Shown here: piece after piece, positions 62,001-64,000 of the stretch | Numbering within the stretch: the stretch's first letter is position 1 | Layout: every line of letters starts with the position of its first letter | From: Utricularia gibba | Lineage: Eukaryota > Streptophyta > Magnoliopsida > Lamiales > Lentibulariaceae | Direction: 5' to 3' | DNA length: 64,000 nt | Assembly: GCA_002189035.1 (NCBI GenBank) | Contig: NEEC01000149.1 | Coordinates: forward strand, 1 to 64,000 | The notes under the pieces: generated by a model | Told to the model about the DNA's origin: nothing | What the model saw: the letters and a program-made list of their open reading frames with translations, nothing else | Databases searched by the model: none | Program-made: the position numbers and the translations under genes

Positions 62001-64000
62001 TGCCTTTGTTTAAATTACGATATCACGTGCACCACATGATTTTTCAACAACTTACTTTATACTTGAGGAGGCGGTCTTGGGGTGCACCTAGAACGGGACA
62101 AAGGTCAGGTTTGGCTTGCGCCGAGAGTTAGTTGTAGCTCGGCAAATAAAGTGATGTATTTATTAACGTTCAGTTTTCGGGGCTGCCTACATGGTTTTTC
62201 AAGGAACAGCTTCTCGTTTTGTGGCGGCCAGTCTCGCTGGGAACTTGGTCCTTGACCCCGATTCTGTATGGCTCATGAGGTCAACCGGATGGAAATCGAT
62301 TAAAAAAATGATGCCTTTCTTTAAATTACGATATCACGTGCACCCCACATGATTTTTTCAACAACTTACTTTATACTTGGGAGGCGGTCTTGGGGTGCAC
62401 CTGAACGGGACAAAGGTCAGGTTTGGCTTGCGCCGAGAGTTAGTTGTAGCTCGGAAAATAAAGTGATGTATTTATTAACGTTCAGTTTTGGGGGCTGCCT
62501 ACATGGTTTTTCAAGAACAGCTTCTCGTTTTGTGGCGGCCAGTCTCGCTGGGAACTTGGTCCTTGACCCCGATTATGTATTGCTCATGAGGTCAACCGGA
62601 TGCAAATATTAAAAAAATGATGCCTTTGTTTAAATTACGATATCACGTGCACCCCACATGATTTTTTCAACAACTTACTTTATACTTGAGGAGGCGGTCT
62701 TGGGGTGCACCTAGAACGGGACAAAGGTCAGGTTTGGCTTGCGCCGAGAGTTAGTTGTAGCTCGGAAAATAAAGTGATGTATTTATTAACGTTCAGTTTT
62801 GGGGCTGCCTACATGGTTTTTCAAGGAACAGCTTCTCGTTTTTGTGGCGGCCAGTCTCGCTGGGAACTTGGTCCTTGACCCCGATTCTGTATGCTCATGA
62901 GGGATGCAAATCGATTAAAAAAAGCCTTTGTTTAAATTACGATATCACGTGCACCCCACATGATTTTTCAACTTACTTTATACTTGAGGAGGCGGTCTTG
63001 GGGTGCACCTAGAACGGGACAAAGGTCAGGTTTGGCTTGCGCCGAGAGTTAGTTGTATCGGAAAATAAAGTGATGTATTTATTAACGTTCAGTTTTCGGG
63101 GGCTGCCTACATGGTTTTTCAAGGAACAGCTTCTCGTTTTGTGGCGCCAGTCTCGCTGGGAACTTGGTCCTTGACCCCGATTATGTATGCTCATGAGGTC
63201 AACCGGATGCAAATCGATTAAAAAAAATGATGCCTTTGTTTAAATTACGATATCACGTGCACCCCACATGATTTTTTCAACAACTTACTTTATACTTGAG
63301 GAGGCGGTCTTGGGGTGCACGAACGGACAAAGGTCAGGTTTGGCTTGCGCCGAGAGTTAGTTGTTAAAGTGATGTATTTATTAACGTTCAGTTTTCGGGG
63401 CTGCCTACATGGTTTTCAGCTTCTCGTTTTGTGGCGGCCAGTCTCGCTGGAACTTGACCCCGATTTGCTCATGAGGTCAACCGGATGAAATCGATTAAAA
63501 AAAATGATGCCTTTTTTAAATTACGATATCACGTGCACCCCACATGATTTTTTCAACAACTTACTTTATACTTGAGGAGGCGGTCTTGGGTGCACCTAGA
63601 ACGGGACAAAGGTCAGGTTTGGCTTGCGCCGAGAGTTAGTTGTAGCTCGGAAACGTTCAGTTTTGGGGGCTGCCTACATGGTTTTTCAAGGAACAGCTTC
63701 TCGTTTTGTGGCGGCCAGTCTCGCTGGGAACTTGGTCCTTGACCCCGATTCTGTATGCTCATGAGGTCAACCGGATGCAAATCGATTAAAAAAATGATGC
63801 CTTTGTTTAAATTACGATATCACGTGCACCCCACATGATTTTTTCAACAACTTACTTTATACTTGAGGAGGCGGTCTTGGGTGCACCTGAACGGGACAAA
63901 GGTCAGGTTTGGCTTGCGCCGAGAGTTAGTTGTAGCTCGGAAATAAAGTGATGTATTTATTAACGTTCAGTTTTTGGGGGCTGCCTACATGGTTTTTCAA
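53044..64000 (+). repeat. F-type monomer tract 5, increasingly eroded
   Basis: Starts: 53044, 53351, 53661, 53973, 54264, 54587, 54889, 55190, 55501, 55809, 56116, 56431, 56742, 57036, 57348, 57659, 57961, 58266, 58574, 58862, 59167, 59470, 59754, 60056, 60324, 60631, 60935, 61203, 61510, 61821, 62132, 62444, 62755, 63053, 63361, 63640, and a partial copy from 63930. Mean length drops to about 298 bp from 58,574 on. Short multi-base deletions are common: accccatttatac at 54,184, accccgactcatg near 56,868, atgatgcaaattacg near 59,345, cttgacctagaac near 60,275, gattttttgttgagg near 61,140, ctcggaaacgttc near 63,647. Order and orientation of the blocks never change. Confidence 0.93.

Larger units (their letters stand above)
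1..64000. repeat. Satellite DNA array, 314-bp monomer, about 207 copies
   Basis: The same unit recurs head-to-tail from the first to the last base. Each copy has, in order, the ttgta box, gatgtatttattaacg, the G-run plus gctgcctacatgg, gtggcggccagtctcgctgg, tgaccccgatt, ggtcaaccggatgcaaatcg, an A-run, a palindrome-rich block ending in cacgtgcac, an acatgatttttt block and a G-rich tail. Typical spacing is 312-316 bp. A consensus copy counts to 143 G/C in 314. All copies are in the same orientation and no foreign sequence interrupts them. Large homogeneous arrays of this monomer size are typical of eukaryotic centromeric, pericentromeric or subtelomeric heterochromatin; that placement is inference. 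No protein-coding gene, tRNA or rRNA is recognisable anywhere, so every part of the window should be read as satellite. Confidence 0.98.

Noticed and set aside
1-64000. Ribosomal intergenic-spacer subrepeats, 5S rDNA or tRNA clusters.
   Set aside because: No rRNA gene, pol III A/B-box arrangement or tRNA-like fold is recognisable, and 64 kb of uninterrupted monomers is too long for spacer subrepeats.
1-64000. Telomeric repeats, LTR retrotransposon or other mobile-element insertions.
   Set aside because: I saw no short telomere-type tandem motif, no terminal repeats with target-site duplication and no transposase or polymerase frame. Even the odd segments at 26.5, 27.5, 31.9 and 43.6 kb are made of satellite pieces.

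Overview
The whole 64 kb window is one uninterrupted tandem-repeat (satellite DNA) array in a single orientation. I see no gene, RNA gene, transposon or unique-sequence island. Anchoring on the recurring 'ttgta' box, I count about 207 monomer starts. The typical monomer is 314 bp, and a consensus copy is about 45% G+C. An array of this size and monomer length points to heterochromatin of a eukaryotic nuclear chromosome (centromeric, pericentromeric or subtelomeric). The species and satellite family cannot be named from the sequence, and I do not recognise the family. All open frames are short chance frames that repeat with the monomer.

Layout. (1) 1-15,376: a higher-order repeat (HOR) of five distinguishable monomers, named here A-B-C-D-E. 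One unit is about 1,573 bp and there are nine consecutive units. Units 4-9 (5,315-14,750) are nearly identical, units 2-3 are somewhat diverged, and unit 1 is a six-monomer variant. The HOR ends in chimeric monomers near 15.1 kb. (2) 15,377-16,624: four simple F-type monomers. (3) 16,625-18,796: a separate, more diverged HOR island (E-A-B-C-D-E-A). (4) 18,797 to the end: F-type monomers with no obvious HOR, though one marker variant often recurs five monomers apart. This part has local rearrangements at 26.5, 27.5, 31.9 and 43.6 kb. Mean monomer length falls from 314 bp (18.8-26.3 kb) to about 298 bp (58.6-63.9 kb) because short deletions accumulate.

Monomer anatomy. The 314-bp monomer looks like an old head-to-tail dimer of two diverged ~157-bp halves. 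Three landmarks (gcaaat, tgatg..ttt.tt.aa, catg.tttttcaa) recur in the same order about 157 bp apart. A 151-bp monomer at 43,517 looks like one hybrid half. The second half carries a dense run of palindromic hexamers (TTTAAA, GATATC, CACGTG, GTGCAC) that stays intact even where the rest is eroded. Two alternative ~50-bp tails exist: 'alpha' (ggggggcaagagg...), found only in HOR monomers, and 'beta' (ggggtgcacctag...), found in C, D and all F monomers.

Limits. Homopolymer-length differences and some rearrangements (notably 26,505-26,676 and 27,525-27,545) could be assembly or consensus errors. Any chromosomal role is inference from repeat structure alone.
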